Source: Pinus tabuliformis (Eukaryota; Streptophyta; Pinopsida; Pinales; Pinaceae). Taken from it: a stretch of 64,000 bases of DNA. The position numbers and the translations under genes are program-made. The stretch is taken from the NCBI GenBank assembly GCA_031772625.1, contig CM062814.1, positions 820,268,757 through 820,332,756 on the forward strand, written 5' to 3'. Positions 11,961-25,299 of the stretch are shown piece by piece (positions within the stretch are counted from its first letter, which is position 1; each line of letters begins with the position of its first letter). The notes under the pieces are model-generated. The model was not told where the DNA came from. It was given only the letters and a program-made list of their open reading frames with translations, and did no database searches.

Positions 11961-12150
11961 TTGATAGTTGGGAATCTAATTTGTTGTAATGATATTTTAC
12001 TGCTACATAATAATAAGATAAACCCTCATCTACTGCACCAGTTTTCCCTGAAGGGTTTTCCGAGGATTTTGAACCCAAAAATATTGGTGTCATTTTTATT
12101 TTGTGTGTGCATCTATTTTATCAATTATAGCATTTTATTTAGCTTTTGTA
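11961..12150 (+). mobile_element. Remainder of the split 3' LTR
   Basis: Continues the LTR begun at 2200. It contains GGGTTTTCCGAGGATTTTG and a T-rich end of the kind seen at the R-U5 part of plant Copia LTRs. The exact right boundary is uncertain. Confidence 0.42.
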
Positions 12151-14900
12151 GAATTTATTTGTGAAGAATTGTAGTGTGATTTATTTGGTATTAATCAAAA
12201 AAATTAATAAACTGCTAACTAGTTAGAAGCGTAAATTCCAATTACTGCAATTTAAGGAAATTTCAAAGTTTCCACTTTGTAATATCTCATATTGATGTTA
12301 CTAAACAACATTATTTTTCCTTAATATTAAAACCAAAATAAGATAAACCTATATAAAACAATAAGAGGATAAACCAACAAACACATAAGATAGAAGGGAA
12401 TGCTTAAATTCCATAATGTAGATAATCACTTCACAATTTAATCAATATAACTAGCATTTCATAATTTAAACATAAGGGAGAAATACCTATAATACTTAGC
12501 TTGATTTCCAAGCACTAATCCAAACAATACTCCAAAATTCCACAATCCATTCATCGATCAAAGGGAGATATCACACCCAAGGGCCAATTTTATATCTTAC
12601 CAATACAACTACCTTCACAGGTTTTTCCATTCAAGAAGGAAACACGCTCAATGAGGTGTGGAATTTTAGGGCACAAATAAAATATCTACTTGAAGTAATT
12701 CTCAATTTCCAAAAAAATATCATATACCAGAATTCCCACTAATCAACCTTAGTTTGGTGGTGTGGTGGAGATCCTCATGTACTACAACACTCCCAAAACC
12801 CTTCAAGATATGGCGTACATGGGTCTCACTACCATCGTTTTCATAGGTGATTGAAACCATACTCAATAATGGCACCTCACTACAAGGATCTTCCTACCAC
12901 TTTCTCCCTTGGTTCATGTAGTCACACTCGATAATGGTGTCTCAAAGACCTAAAAAGATCAATGTAAGTTGCTAGGCACAATTTAAGCCTTAATACCTTA
13001 TCAATATGTAATAAGTGCTCCTAGTATCTTAGTATACTTATATTAGGTTAGAGCAGCTGAAATTCTACTTTACCAAGTATAGAATTCAAATAACAGGTTC
13101 TCGCATAGTGATGGTAATGTCTCAAAAAAGTTTCTCATGAGCCAATGTATCCCTTTGCAACGTAGGAAGGTTCTTTGTAATCCTTCTTGAGTATACCATC
13201 CTTTCCGATATTTGACTCTTGGCCTTCCCCCTTCTCATGCAATGAAAAAATTGGCTTAGAGGGTGAAATTACAAGTGTCTATGATAAGGTTGAAGTAAGT
13301 GACAACACTTTCACTTTTCCCCTTTTACACTAGTTAACTTAAAATTTCAATTTATTGAGATTTTGCCTTTCCCAAGGCTTCCTAAGCTCTAGGATATGGT
13401 GGTCATCCTCATTGAATCACAAGCCATTACCTTGAGTGCATTTCATCATCTTTCCATCAGTTCTTTGACTTACAATAGATTAATCATTCCAAAATACCGA
13501 TGTAAATGTACAATCATTATCATAAATCAAGAGCGCCATATCATGAATTACATAAATACATTAGCTATTCAACAAGTGTATTTAATATCAACAACATCAT
13601 TACAAGGAATGAACATGTGAAATCATCATTGAGGATCACTAGTTTCAGTTAGCTAATAATAAGAACATTAGTGTAATACAAATCATCACAAGGACAGATC
13701 AATGCTCATCATAATATAAACCATCATATATATGTCTAGGTCTAACATAATGAACCATAAATAGAAGAAAATAGGAAGGGGATGATGAGTCCATAACACC
13801 ATTTCCTATTAATCAACTAAAATCTTCAAACATAACACCAAGAGTGCTACATTGTAAATATTAATGACTAAGATATCGAAGAATTTATTCTTTCCTTCAA
13901 GAAATTTATTCATAACTTGAGTTAGAACAAATTCTCAATTTGACACTTGCCATTTTCCTAGTCCATAGGGAGGCTTGAATCTCCAAAAAACTATAGCTTG
14001 TTAATTGCTATTTCAACACCTTTCATTATTAACCATATAGTACATAAGTCAATGCTATCATTTGATCCCTAACCTACTACATATTTCATAGAAATGGTTA
14101 TTTCCACATAAGAATAACAAACCTCTTGTACTACACATCCCTAATCTTCCTTAACAAGCCCATAAAAAACCCCCATGCTTATGAATAATCATTTTTATGA
14201 TTTTTTTGATTCTTTGTGGCTTTGTCTTTTTAAGCTTGCGTGATCCACCACAAGAGAACCATTAGTTGGTGAGAAATTTGCATAGGATATCTCTATGTTA
14301 CTTGAAATATCATTGTGTTTCTTGAAATCAACAAACATGAAATAACAAACACATGAAGAGATTTATGTGTTTCTTTGGATTTGTCATAAAACCAACTTCC
14401 TAAACACTAATAAAGTGTCTTTTTCCCACCTATTTTTCTATTGGTTAATTATACGTCTTCACTCTAAATATCTTTGTACAATGGGTGTTTTTTTTTTCAA
14501 CCCAAATTGAAAATATATTTATATTTCATAAAATATGTGTCAGGGTGCATAACTGTACAACATTTATAGATATTTCCTATTGGTCTAGATTTATCAACAC
14601 CGTGTTAAGCAACAAAATTATAAACCATGGAGTAGGAATAGGGGTGTTACAATGTTCTAAAGATGCTATCTTGTAACCTCTAGAAAGTACCAACTAAAAA
14701 ATAACACTTACAAAACATTGAAAATGCATTTTATTTAACCCCTGCATAGGGGGAGACATGCCCTTCATTAGGGAGACTTCCTTTACATCTATTTCACTAA
14801 GAAAACTAGGATAAAATGCACAAGTAGGATTAATTTTGGATTCTTCCTAGTTGAATTTGAGAGTGAGCTCCTATAACATCGATATTATGTAGGTGATTTC
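12151..14900. other. Unassigned AT-rich DNA
   Basis: No domain, long open frame or clear repeat was recognised. A T-run at 14488-14497 might be the poly(A) end of a minus-strand retroelement, but nothing upstream supports that. Open frames here are below 75 codons. Confidence 0.4.
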
Positions 14901-15908
14901 ATCATCCATCTTGTTGACTTTTGATTGTAGATCTAAAATTGCTTCCATTTTTATACTAGTAGTGTTGAAACCAAGATTTTGGTTGTGAAATAGCTTCTTG
15001 AAAGAGGTGTTATATAGAGTTTACAGCCTCTTCTATTATTTGCAGGTTTTTTCCTTTGAACATTGCTTGAGAGAGGTATAAAGCACCAATAGAAACTATG
15101 TTTCATGTTTAGATTCCAGTGAACACCACACGATGTAATTGTTTGATTGCATTCCACCCAGACCAAGGACCATATGACCTTCGTGTCATCCAATTGAGTG
15201 AACACACTCCTTAACCATGTAGGGTTGATAAACAAAGAGAAAAACTTCCAATTCCAGCAACAAAATGGGACGAGGCCTTGTGAGGAGCATAGCCCCCAAG
15301 AACTCCAATACAACCCAAAACATAGGATGGATGCCCGGTGTGAGAGCCTAGATGTGCATGAACCAAAGGATTAATTGGCTAATAATTGATAGAGTTAAAT
15401 AAAATCACCCAAAAGGAAGGGGACTTATAGAAGAAACTCATATTCATGTGATCAAGGGAGAGAAAAGGAACACAATATATAAAGTCATGAGCATCCGAAC
15501 TAAAGAGTCTTTCCCTATAGTTCATTTTTGAATTGACATTGGACAATGACACAAGTATCTCCAAATAGGAATTGTAAAAAAAACTCACATGTGCAAGATC
15601 AACATTCACCCAATAAACTTAATACACTAGATTGCGGATTGAAAGGGAGAACATGAATATATGTGACACTAAGGAGCATCCCAAATAAAGGGATTGTCCC
15701 TATTGCTCTTTCTAAAACTGGAATTGAACAAAGCCGCAAATATTTCCAACTTAAATCTCAGATGACATGGTAAGAAAAAGAGCTAGAGTATAGGTAAAGA
15801 GGGATAGAACAAAGGAGCATAAAGGTCATGTTTACCTTAGTCCCATCACCTCCATGCTTCCACAATCACCACTACCCTTTCTATTCCATTTCTACTTCTT
15901 CCATCTTG
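14901..15908. other. Unassigned, next to the LINE
   Basis: A 120-codon open frame on the minus strand (15313-14951) has no motif I recognise. By position it could belong to the 3' part of the L1 that starts at 15909, but it lacks the Cys/His knuckle expected there and the other LINE copy (58049) does not share this sequence. Confidence 0.35.
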
Positions 15909-17763
15909 AAGCCATAACCCAATTTGATAGTGTATGCCCTTGAGCCTTTAGTTTTAAACCAATTAGTTTTATATTTATTCTCATTAATATTTAATGCACT
16001 ATGCTTTAATTGTGATTTAAATTGGGACCATTCCACATCTAGATCATTTTTCAGGTTTAAAACCCACGCAAATTTACATCTTCATTTCCAATCCTCTATC
16101 TTAGAATGAGAGGAAGAATCCTTTAAGCTAAATGTATTCAAATCATGGAAAATTGCCATAAGAGGACTTGAAAGTTTTTGATTACTCAAACACCCTATCC
16201 AAGGATTTTCTCCAATTCTAACCTCATTTTCCACTTCCTACTTTCCAAGATAACCATTTGTCGATTAGTAGAAAGAGTTTGACTAGAGTTTTCCATATTA
16301 TGGATGCTCTATTCGATGTTTTCCTTTCTTTCCTAAATTACTCCTCCATACTACCTTCTCCAATATATTTCTTTTTAGTCAGTTACCGCACAAAATTTCA
16401 CCATTTATCGATATCCACATACTTTTTTTTGGTAGTGATTGATTAAAAATATAGATATTCTTTACACCCCACTCTCCTACCTTCTTAAGATTAGCCATAT
16501 TGTACCTATTTACTAGAGGAATCCCCTCTTTTTTTCACTTACCTATCCAAAAAATGATGAAATTTTTTGTTCTAATTTATTTTGAAATTCCTTTTGAGAT
16601 GTGTGCTAGAGTTGTCTAATAAACTTGGATAATTTCCAAAACAGATTTTACTAGCACCAATATTACACCATAGAGACAACCACCTGAAACACCAATTTGA
16701 AACTTTATTTATTTATTTTTATTTATTTATTTATGCAGCCACATCCAATCTAAGAATTTGTAGTCATTTGGTTTTATCTAAAAAATAAAATATTTAATTC
16801 CTTAATCTAAGGGACCAATGTCAAAGGGACAATTCTAAGAAATTTCCATTTTTATTGCTTCTTCCAAACCATTAAAAATAATATATATATTTTTTAATAT
16901 TTGGGCCCCATGCAATTCCTTTAAAATAAATTTATGAAATAATTTAAAAACTTTTGTCTCTTGAATAGATCCCAACCTGAATAACATGATGTTGTCTACA
17001 AACAAGAAGTGAGTAAAAATGATAATCTCATTATCCTAATGCCCTTGATCAAACCCCTATTTTTTACTCTAATATTGATTTTCTCAAACTCCTAGTTATT
17101 AAAAGAAATAGGAAGGGGGATGATGGGTGACAACGGGCATCCTTTCCTAAGTCCCCTTGAACACTAAAATTCGTCAAATAGGAACCCGTTAGTAAGAACA
17201 ACAAAGGAAACTAAAGAGAAGCAACTCATTATCCAATTTGCAATTTAATCCTAGTACATGGAAATTGAAACCAATACAAATCTTAAATACATTGAATTTA
17301 CCTTGTCATAAGTGTTTACTATGTCAATTTTTATCACCACTACTAGAATTTTCCTGTCATTTATTTTATCCCCACTACATCATGTATTTACCTATTGATT
17401 AAGAAATTTTGAGCATACTATTAATAAAATAAGTTTCAATATATTGGATATAACATTTTAAATAATTTGTAAATTAGATTTCAATAGTGATATAGGCTTA
17501 TAATATTCAAAGTTTCTTGTGACAATATTTTTAGGGATTATGACTATAAAAGTGGAATTTAGAGCCCCTAAAATCATTCCATAAGCCATGGATTCTTCTA
17601 TGAGACACATAAATTCTTCCTCAATCATGCAAAACATAAATAAAATTTCACTATCCAACTGTATGGCCTTGGACTCTATTCCTTCTTAAATGAATTCAAC
17701 ACTACTTTTGGCTCTTATTTTTTTCTTCCAATTCCTCATTCATTTGATCCTTAATAAGACTTG
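15909..17763 (-). pseudogene. LINE ORF2, reverse transcriptase part
   Basis: On the minus strand LNSTFIVIIPKNIVTRNFEYY and KPISLLKSNLQII (17570-17458) match the plant L1 pattern LNxTxIxLIPKxxxPxxxxxxRPISLxNxxYKII. KIDIVNTYDKV (about 17325-17290) fits FKIDFEKAYDxV; SRGLRKGCPLSP (about 17165-17130) fits SRGLRQGDPLSP; HFLFVDNIMLF (about 17013-16980) is the catalytic FxDD box with the second Asp replaced by Asn. GIPLVNRYNMANLKKVGEWG near 16530-16470 and YTIKLGY near 15935-15915 belong to the C-terminal region. The active-site change and scattered stops show a dead copy. Confidence 0.78.
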
Positions 17764-18356
17764 TGATCAAGGTGCATATTGGTAGCCACCCGCCTATTCC
17801 ACCCATACCTCCATTCAGTTTCACCAGTTTCCTTGTTTATAGAAGCATTTACTATTTTTAGCATTTTTTAGGGTCCTAAACTTCCTGAGCAGTTTTGACC
17901 CCCTAAACAACGTTTTTTGAGGTCTGCAGCAGGGCTGTGGCCATATGTGGGGGATTAAAACAAATATTTTAGTACTCGAAGATATATTTCCAACCAAGTA
18001 TTGTATGCGCCAAACAAAGATAATATGACCAATTTATGACCCCGGGAAGTTAGCTTCCCAACTAACCCCAATGGGGCCCACAAACTCTTGGTGTTCCATC
18101 TCCTGGGGTTAGGGTTTGCTATTGTTGTTCAATAATAAAAGGTCCTTGAGCCTCATTGTAACATAGTGTAGAGGCATGTAGCCACCACATCTCTTCTTAG
18201 AGATAAGCTACCATCGCCTGAGCTAGTTTATGTCCATTCTATTTGTAAACATATTTCAGTTCTTTGATATTAATGAAATGAAGTGTTATTTTTGTTGCAT
18301 CTCTATATTTATAGTTATATTTGTATTTTATTGTGTTCCTATTTAAGTTCAGATCA
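17764..18356 (+). repeat. Chromovirus 5' LTR
   Basis: 593 bp, TGATCAAGG to AGATCA, matching 22978-23580 along its length (shared words include CACCCATACCTCC, GAGCAGTTTTGACCCCCTAAA and GAGCCTCATTGTAACATAGTG-type text). Confidence 0.85.
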
Positions 18357-18357
18357 G

Positions 18358-18369
18358 TGGTATCAGAGC
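18358..18369 (+). other. Primer-binding site (initiator tRNA-Met)
   Basis: TGGTATCAGAGC, one base after the LTR end, is the standard plant LTR-retrotransposon site complementary to the 3' end of initiator tRNA-Met. Confidence 0.92.
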
Positions 18370-18469
18370 AGTCTTCTCTTTCTCTATTTTTCTTTGCATG
18401 TCCCCAACGAGGTCGGGGTATACAAAGTTAGGGCTCAAACTAGTTGAACCCTTGCAAGGCCAACATCGC

Positions 18470-19600
18470 AAACCATGACGACCTCCCATGGTGGAAGAAA
18501 AGAAATACAAGGGAGTAGGAGATCCTTTCAAAATATTTCTTGAAGCAGCCCTTGAGTGACAGAGGAACGCGATGATGGAAAACTTTGCCCAAATCCTTCG
18601 ACGGATACCCAAAAATGACACATCTTCTTCCGACAACCACTCTACGAGCGTCACTCCCTTTAAGGTACAAGTTAACTTTGACATCCCCATATTTGAAGGT
18701 CAAATTGATGCATATGCCATAGATAAATTGTTAAAATTTCTAGAAGGATATTTCTTGGTTCATGACTTTTCCAATCGAGAAAATATTACTTTGGCACTCC
18801 TAAAAGTTCCCCCCCCCAACCCCCCCACCCCCACACATTAAGGAATGGTGGGAAACCTACTACAAGAAGAGGGAAGAGAGTGAACCCTCACTATTACCAT
18901 TCGTACACACTTGGAATTATTTATGAGACGCCATGTATTACCCTATCAGGAGCTATGAAGATAAATACATAAAGTGGACCATGCTGCGGCAGGGAAGGGA
19001 CCAAGATGTGCAAGAGTTCACAAATATTTTTCATACCCTTCGCACAAAGTTGGGTATCAAGGATTCTGAGCCGCATTTGGTACTCAAGTTTCATGGATAT
19101 CTACACAAGTACATCCAGGATGAGATGGAATTCCTGGACATCTCCTCGATCGATGCTACCTATCAATACATTGTCAAGATCGAGAAGAAATTTAAATAGA
19201 ATAAGTGAGACTTTGGATATGTGAATCCACAGCAAGGGAAACACACCCCCAAGACACAAAACAAAGGACAAAGACAAGGCAAGGAAACCTAGGAAAACCC
19301 ATCGAAGCCGCAAGAAAATAACAACAACATGAAGACAAAGAAGGACACAGGGAAATTGTGTGAGTCCCATAAGATCCCCACTCATAACACAAGTGAGTGT
19401 CAGGCCAAGCAGTCAATGGTGGTTGAGATGAAGCCTTATGAATTAGATGCATGTTCCCAACCTGAGTTAGAACTCGAAAAGGGGAATGAAAAAGGGAAGA
19501 AGATTATGGAAGTGGAGCTCAGTGCCAGCATTGTCACTGCCAAGATCCAGAAGAATGAGCCTGAAGATCCAGAGGAGGGGGAGCGCCTATTCCACTCCTA
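18470..19600 (+). pseudogene. Chromovirus gag relic
   Basis: Text such as FRSYEDKYIKW-like and LRQGRDQDVQEFTNIFHTLR (about 18990-19050) followed by a Lys/Asp-rich tail is typical of the plant chromovirus capsid region. Gag forms the virus-like particle. The capsid core sits near 18933-19199. A C-rich run at 18811-18835 interrupts the neighbouring text. It is broken in several places. Confidence 0.65.
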
Positions 19601-22600
19601 GATGTGGGTGAAAGTTTCTCCGCTACAGTTCATTGTTAATAACGGGAGCCAACAAAATCTCATTTTAGTAGAGGTCATGAAGAAGCTAGGCCTACCAACC
19701 ACAACACACATGCAACCATAGACCACCGGGTGGCTTCACCAAGGGTGGGATCTTCGCGTCAGCCAACAGTGCCGCCTTCCCTACAACATCAAGCCCTTCA
19801 CAGATGAGGTATTGTGTGATGATTCTCCTGTTGAATTTTGTGATGTATTATTATGAAAACCATACTTGTGGAAGCGAAATGTTGTGTATGAGTCTAAGCC
19901 TTACACTGCTATTATTATGGGAAATAAGTTGTACAGGATGCCGGAGGTAGTGCCTCCTACCACCATCTCTTTGATCACTGCGAAGAAATGTAGTAAGATC
20001 ATTTCGTAGACTAGGAAAATTATTTTCCTTATGATTCACACTTATGGAAAGAAGAAGATTGTGGCCATGACCTCTAGAAAAATCTCCTCCACAACAAATG
20101 GACAAGGTCATGGAGGAGTACAAGGACATCTTCACCTCAACCACATGGGTACCTCTACACTGTCAGGTCATGCACTCCATTGATTTGACCCCAAGTGCGC
20201 CGCTGCCCAATGGACCGATCTATCGATGCTCTGTTCTGGAGAACGATGAAATCAAGAGGCAAATTCAAGAGTTGTTGCAGAAAGGACACATTAGGCTAAT
20301 TTTATCACCTTGTGGGATCCCGATTGTGTTGGTACAGAAGGAGGATGGGACTTGGAGACTCTGTATTGACTATTGGCTGCTGAACAAGATCACTGTACAC
20401 AATAGGTATTCAATCCCATAGATTAATGACCTTCTGGACCAACTCAAGGGGCCCAAATATTTTAGCAAGATTGAATTAAAGTCTGGGTATCACTAGGTAC
20501 CAATCAAACCCTCCAATGTGGGGAAGACTGCCTTCAAATCCAAGGAGGGCCTTTTCAAATGGTTGATCATGACTTTTGGGTTAACGAATTCCCCCACAAC
20601 CTTCATGAGGCTGATGGATGGCATCTTGTGACCCTTCACCAACTCATTCATGGTGGTGTATTTGGATTCCATCCTGATATTCAGGCAGAGTTGGGTAGAG
20701 CACCTCCACCATATTTGACAGGTCCTCCAAACTCTGTGACAACACAAGTTGTGTGCCAATTTGGAGAAATGCACTTTTGGTATGACCTAGGTTTAATATC
20801 TAGGGTACATCATTGATGAGCGAGGTTTGCATGTGGACCTAACCAAGATACACGTCATTTGGGATTGGCGAGCCCCAACTACTCTAATGGAGCTTCACAA
20901 CTTTCTCGGTCTTGCCAATTTCTACCGTAGGTTTGTGTTGGGGTTCTCTCACATCACTTGGACTTTGAGTTAAGTCACCAAAGGTAGAGCGAAATAAAAA
21001 TTCTTTTGATCCGAATCCAAACATAAGGAATTTTCTGAGTTGAAGCATTGCTTCTTCTCTGCACCAGTGCTCACATTACCAAACCTACAACAACCATTTG
21101 AGATTGAGACAAATGCCTTTGACTACGCTATTGGTGCAATTCTTACTCAATAGGGGCATCTGGGGGCATATCATAGTGAGACACTTTCAGACACAGATTG
21201 AAAGTATCCCACCTGTAAAAAATAGATGTATTCAATTGTGTAGGCCTGTTGAAAATAGAAGCATTACATTATGGGGAAGGAAACAATCATCCACACAAAC
21301 CACCAACCCCTACAGTTCATACAAACATAAGGGAAGCTGTAGAATGATCGCCATAAAAAATGGTCGACATACCTGCAATAGTTCCATTTTAACATTAAGT
21401 ACGAGAAGGGCAACACTAATAATGTTGCAGACTACCTCAGCCAACTTCCTGTCATGGCACTGACCACTGTGATCGACTCTTGTGGGCACGAGACTTCGGG
21501 GTGGCTGCATCTGTACAAGAGCAATCCAGAATTTAGCAACACATCCCAGATGCTCATGGAAGGCAAGCAAGTTCCAAATTTTCACCTTCAGGATACACTA
21601 TTATGTCACCTGGGACACTTCTGTGTTCCTTCAAGTGAATGCCAAGATGATTTGGGAGGCGCAATACAGTGGGGTTGTTGGACACTTCGAAGTAGAGAAA
21701 ATAGTGGCAGTGGTGTAGAAGTATTTTTATTGGCCAAAGCTTCGACAAGATGTTGGGAAGTACATCAAATCTTACATCGCTTGCGCCATTTCCAAACTGA
21801 CCATTAAGAAGTAGGGCCTATATACTCTACCTACTCCCAGTCGAACTTTGGAATCCACCTACATGGATTACACGTCGATCCTCCCTTCTACTAAGAATGA
21901 CAATGACTGTGTTTTCATGGTCGTCGACAGATTCTCTAAGATGGCCATTTTGGCAGACTGCAAGAAGGGTATCACAACAGAAGCCACTACTAAGCTCTTC
22001 TTTGAATGAGTGTGGGTACACTTTGGGATCCCATAGTCCATTATCTCAGATTGGGAAAACATGTTTTGAAGTACATTTTGGTCAAGTCTATGGTCGATGC
22101 TGGATACCAAGCTCACTAAGTCCACAACTTTCCACCCCCAAACTGATGGCCAAACAAAGGTTGACAACAAGATGATTGTACACATTTTGTGCATGTACAA
22201 CTCGAAGAATCCTTGCATATGGGATGAAAGCATCCCCTATGTCCAACATAGCTACAACATAACTCTCCATAACTCAACTAGCCACAACCCCTTTCAGGTG
22301 GGGTTGGGATTCTAGCCATAGTGTCCCATTGATGTGGCCATACCATTTGCATCTACTCAGGAGGCTTCAACCCATGTCTAGTCCAAAGCTAACAGGGCTA
22401 ATAGCTCCATTGAGTGCATCTAACACATCTTCTAGTAGGTCCATGGCATATTGGATAAAGGCAATGCTAAGTACAAATAATGACATGATCAACATCGGGT
22501 GCCACACAAGTTCCAGGTGGGTGACAAAGTTTGGCTACATTTTCAAAGGTAGTGCCTCGCTGAGCCCCACGGTAAGCTTAGGCCGCTTTGATATGGGTCG

Positions 22601-22760
22601 TACACCATCAATAAGGATGTATGGGACAATGATTTCAAGCTCAAAATTCCATTGTTTCTTGGCTTACACCCAATGTTCAATGTGGGCCGCCTTCAACCAT
22701 ACTTTCCACCATTACTAGACACATTCGACATTGCGGAACAACTCACACCAATAAAGTTAA
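19601..22760 (+). pseudogene. Chromovirus pol relic (protease, RT, RNase H, integrase)
   Basis: A protease-like patch lies at about 19610-19700. Reverse transcriptase spans about 20100-20640, with GIPIVLVQKEDGTWRLCIDY and GPKYFSKIELKSGYH recognisable as the conserved Gypsy fingers and palm motifs. RNase H text (FEIETNAFDYAIGAILTQ) is near 21098-21151. Integrase runs from about 21600 to 22560, including YFYWPKLRQDV, VFMVVDRFSKMAI and TTFHPQTDGQTKV. These enzymes copy and insert the element. The reading frame is broken repeatedly. Confidence 0.8.
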
Positions 22761-22977
22761 ACCCAAACTGCATAGAACACGCCACAACTGATAGGATCAT
22801 GGACACATAAATCAAGAAAACTCGCCAAAAGATGATCCAACTATATTGAGTTGTCAAAGTAGGCCAACTCCTTCACCAAGGAAAATGGTTCACCAGGGAC
22901 CAGGTTCAATAGAAATTTCCTCACCTCATGGAGGCTCTACACAAAATGGGGACCATTATTTCCTAAGGATGGAGGAA
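22760..22977 (+). pseudogene. Chromodomain-like C-terminus of integrase
   Basis: Just before the right LTR the plus strand reads RIMDT, then KKTRQKMIQLY and KFPHLMEAL, fitting the plant chromovirus chromodomain pattern (ILDxRxxRxRxxxxxxYLVKWKG ... FPHL). This domain steers integration toward certain chromatin marks in related elements. The assignment rests on short motifs. Confidence 0.5.
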
Positions 22978-23580
22978 TGATCCATGTGGATATTGGTGGC
23001 CACCCACATATTCCACCCATACCTCCAGTTAGTTTCATCAATTTCCTTGCTTATAGCAACATATACTATTTTTAGCAATTTTTTGGGTCCTAAACTTCCG
23101 GAGCAGTTTTGACCCCCTAAAGACATTTTTTTGAGGTCCACAACAGGCCCATAGCCATAGGAAAGGGTGGGCATGTGGAAAATCCTATATTTCTTGGAGA
23201 TATATTTACAACAAGGTATTGTACGTGCCAAACATAGATAATATGACCAAGTTACAACGTCGGGAAGTTGGCTGCCCAATGTGGCCCACAAACTCTTGGC
23301 ATTCCATCTCTCGGGGTTAGGGTTTTGGTTGTTTAGGGTTTTCCCTTATTGTTTAATAATAAAAATTCCCTTGAGCCTCATTGTAACATAGTGCAAATGC
23401 ATGTATCCGCCACATCTCTTCTCAGAGATAAGCTACCATCACTTGAGCTAGTTTATTTCCATTTTATTTGTAAGCATATTTCAGTTCTTTGATATTAATG
23501 AAATGAAGTGTTATTTAAGCTGCATATCTGTATTTATGGTTATATCTATATTTTGTTGCATTCCTGTTAAGGTCAGATCA
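22978..23580 (+). repeat. Chromovirus 3' LTR
   Basis: 603 bp, TGATCCATGTGG to GTCAGATCA, preceded by the purine tract AAGGATGGAGGAA. It pairs with the 5' LTR. Confidence 0.85.
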
Positions 23581-24809
23581 GATTTGTAATGACCTTGTTA
23601 CCTTCAATATATCGCCAATATTATCCCTCTTAGAATATTAAAAAAATGCTTTGAAATGTCTTTTGCTTCAACTATTTTTGGGAAATAATTTACCCTAGTA
23701 CCATCTCGTAGCTTAATTTCCCATTTAGTATCAACATTCTTCTATTGTTTTGTATAATTTTGGAAAAACCTGGTTATTTCTAGAAAATCTTGTTATTATT
23801 AACCCCTTTAGTTAGCTATATGGATTTATTCTTATGTCTCCATTTTATCTTTTCCATTACTAAGAGATATTTCTTTTTGTCTTTAGTAAATCTCAACCTT
23901 TTGAAATTTCTATTTGCAAAAACACCTTCAATATTATTTTCAAACATCCTCTCAATTTCATACCCAATTTATTTGTACACTTTCTAGTATATTTGGATTT
24001 TATCCTAGCCCAATCCACTCTTATTTTTTATTTTTTCAACTTTTCATGTTACGTGCAAACAATTGGAGAATATTTGGAACTACTATAGAACTTTTTCCAA
24101 ATCCACATCACTAGATTTTTAAATTCTTCATGAAAAATGCAAGTAAGATTAAATTTATAATTCTTTTTTACAAATTTTCATTATTAATACCTCTTCCACA
24201 ATTTTTTTTTCTACCAAATATCTATCTAAATTTTTGGAATTTTCAACTTTTCCTTTTTTATAATTTCTCTAGGTAGGAATCCGATATTTTGGCTCAACAA
24301 TATTAGTCTCAAAGTTTCCAAAATATGATTGAAGTAATTTGTTGATGGATTTGACTTGGCAAGTTATCCCCATGTCTCCTTGACTTCCATAGTTAACTTA
24401 AGATCCTCCCTATTATTGCATTTTCAACTTATAGGTAACCTTGGCCTATTAACATTTTCATAATGGCTTCATATCCCCATATTTCCCATACATGTTTATT
24501 ATCTTAAACTCCTTTCCTATCCCCTTAGACTTGCATTCCACTTGAATTCCTTTATCCAAGAGAGAAGTGGAAAAGGGGTCAACATTTGAAACTCTAGTTT
24601 GTAATGAGACCCTTAGAGAAACCATAAGCATCTAGAGAATTTAAGGTCCAATATTTCAAGAAAAGGATACAACATCTATTTCTTAACTTCTCGTACATAT
24701 CGTTTCTTAGAGTAACAATATATTTGGTTTATAAATAGAAAATAATATCTTCATGTATAGTTTTTTATGGGTCCTTGACCCCTCTAACATTCAAAGAAAA
24801 CATGGTCAT
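23581..24809 (-). pseudogene. LINE ORF2, endonuclease part
   Basis: The likely start is the ATG at 24809, giving MTMFSLNVRGVKDP, the plant L1 endonuclease opening (SWNVRGLNxP). Further on the strand reads SLDAYGFSKGLITN and FKIINMYGKYGDM, which fit the family patterns around SNDAxGxSGGL and the VYGP strand. The endonuclease nicks target DNA to prime reverse transcription. The frame carries several stops. The coding sequence is cut at 23581 by the chromovirus and resumes at 17763. Confidence 0.65.
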
Positions 24810-25299
24810 TTTGTTACCTTCTCTTAGGTATTTTATACTTTAAGGACCCCCATTATTTTCCCTCCGATGTCAAGTTATATGCTTTTTTTAGAATTGACAT
24901 TAAATACTTTGTTCCAATAGAGGAAACCAGCCTATGTCTAGTGTTATATCTCCTCATATTTATCCTCCCTCTTCCATTCATGAGGATATTTTTCTTTTTT
25001 TGGGGTCTTGGGAAATATTTATACCTAAGAATATGTTTTCGATCGTTTCTACCCTTCTCCTTCAATGGAATTTCAATTGAGTGTTCTCTAGCTTATTGAT
25101 TACCTTGGGAAACATGTGTATGTTTATAATTTTCAAAATAATAATATAACCCAAACTTTGAAAAATAGAATTGGGAATATTTTCATTTGTAATAGAGATA
25201 GAGCTAATTTCAAGAACATGTGAGAGAATAGCTTGATTTTAAGCAACTTGTAAAGTGTATATATGAGTGGTTTCTATGTCCTTTGGTACATTGTGATTT

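Larger units (their letters stand above)
17764..23580 (+). mobile_element. Ty3/Gypsy chromovirus, fossil
   Basis: LTRs at 17764-18356 and 22978-23580 begin TGATC and end GATCA. A tRNA-Met primer-binding site follows the left LTR, and gag, protease, reverse transcriptase, RNase H, integrase and a chromodomain-like C-terminus follow in Gypsy order. Flanks GACTTG (left) and GATTTG (right) are a near-match target duplication, and the LINE reads through the site when it is removed. The LTRs differ by roughly 15% by eye, so the insertion is old. The coding region is broken many times (on the order of ten or more). Confidence 0.85.

Noticed and set aside
14951-15313. A 120-codon minus-strand frame as a host gene
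   Set aside because: No motif, no partner exon and the neighbouring DNA is repeat-derived; kept as unassigned.
18358-18369. tRNA-like sequence TGGTATCAGAGC
   Set aside because: It is a primer-binding site next to an LTR, not a tRNA gene; no cloverleaf surrounds it.
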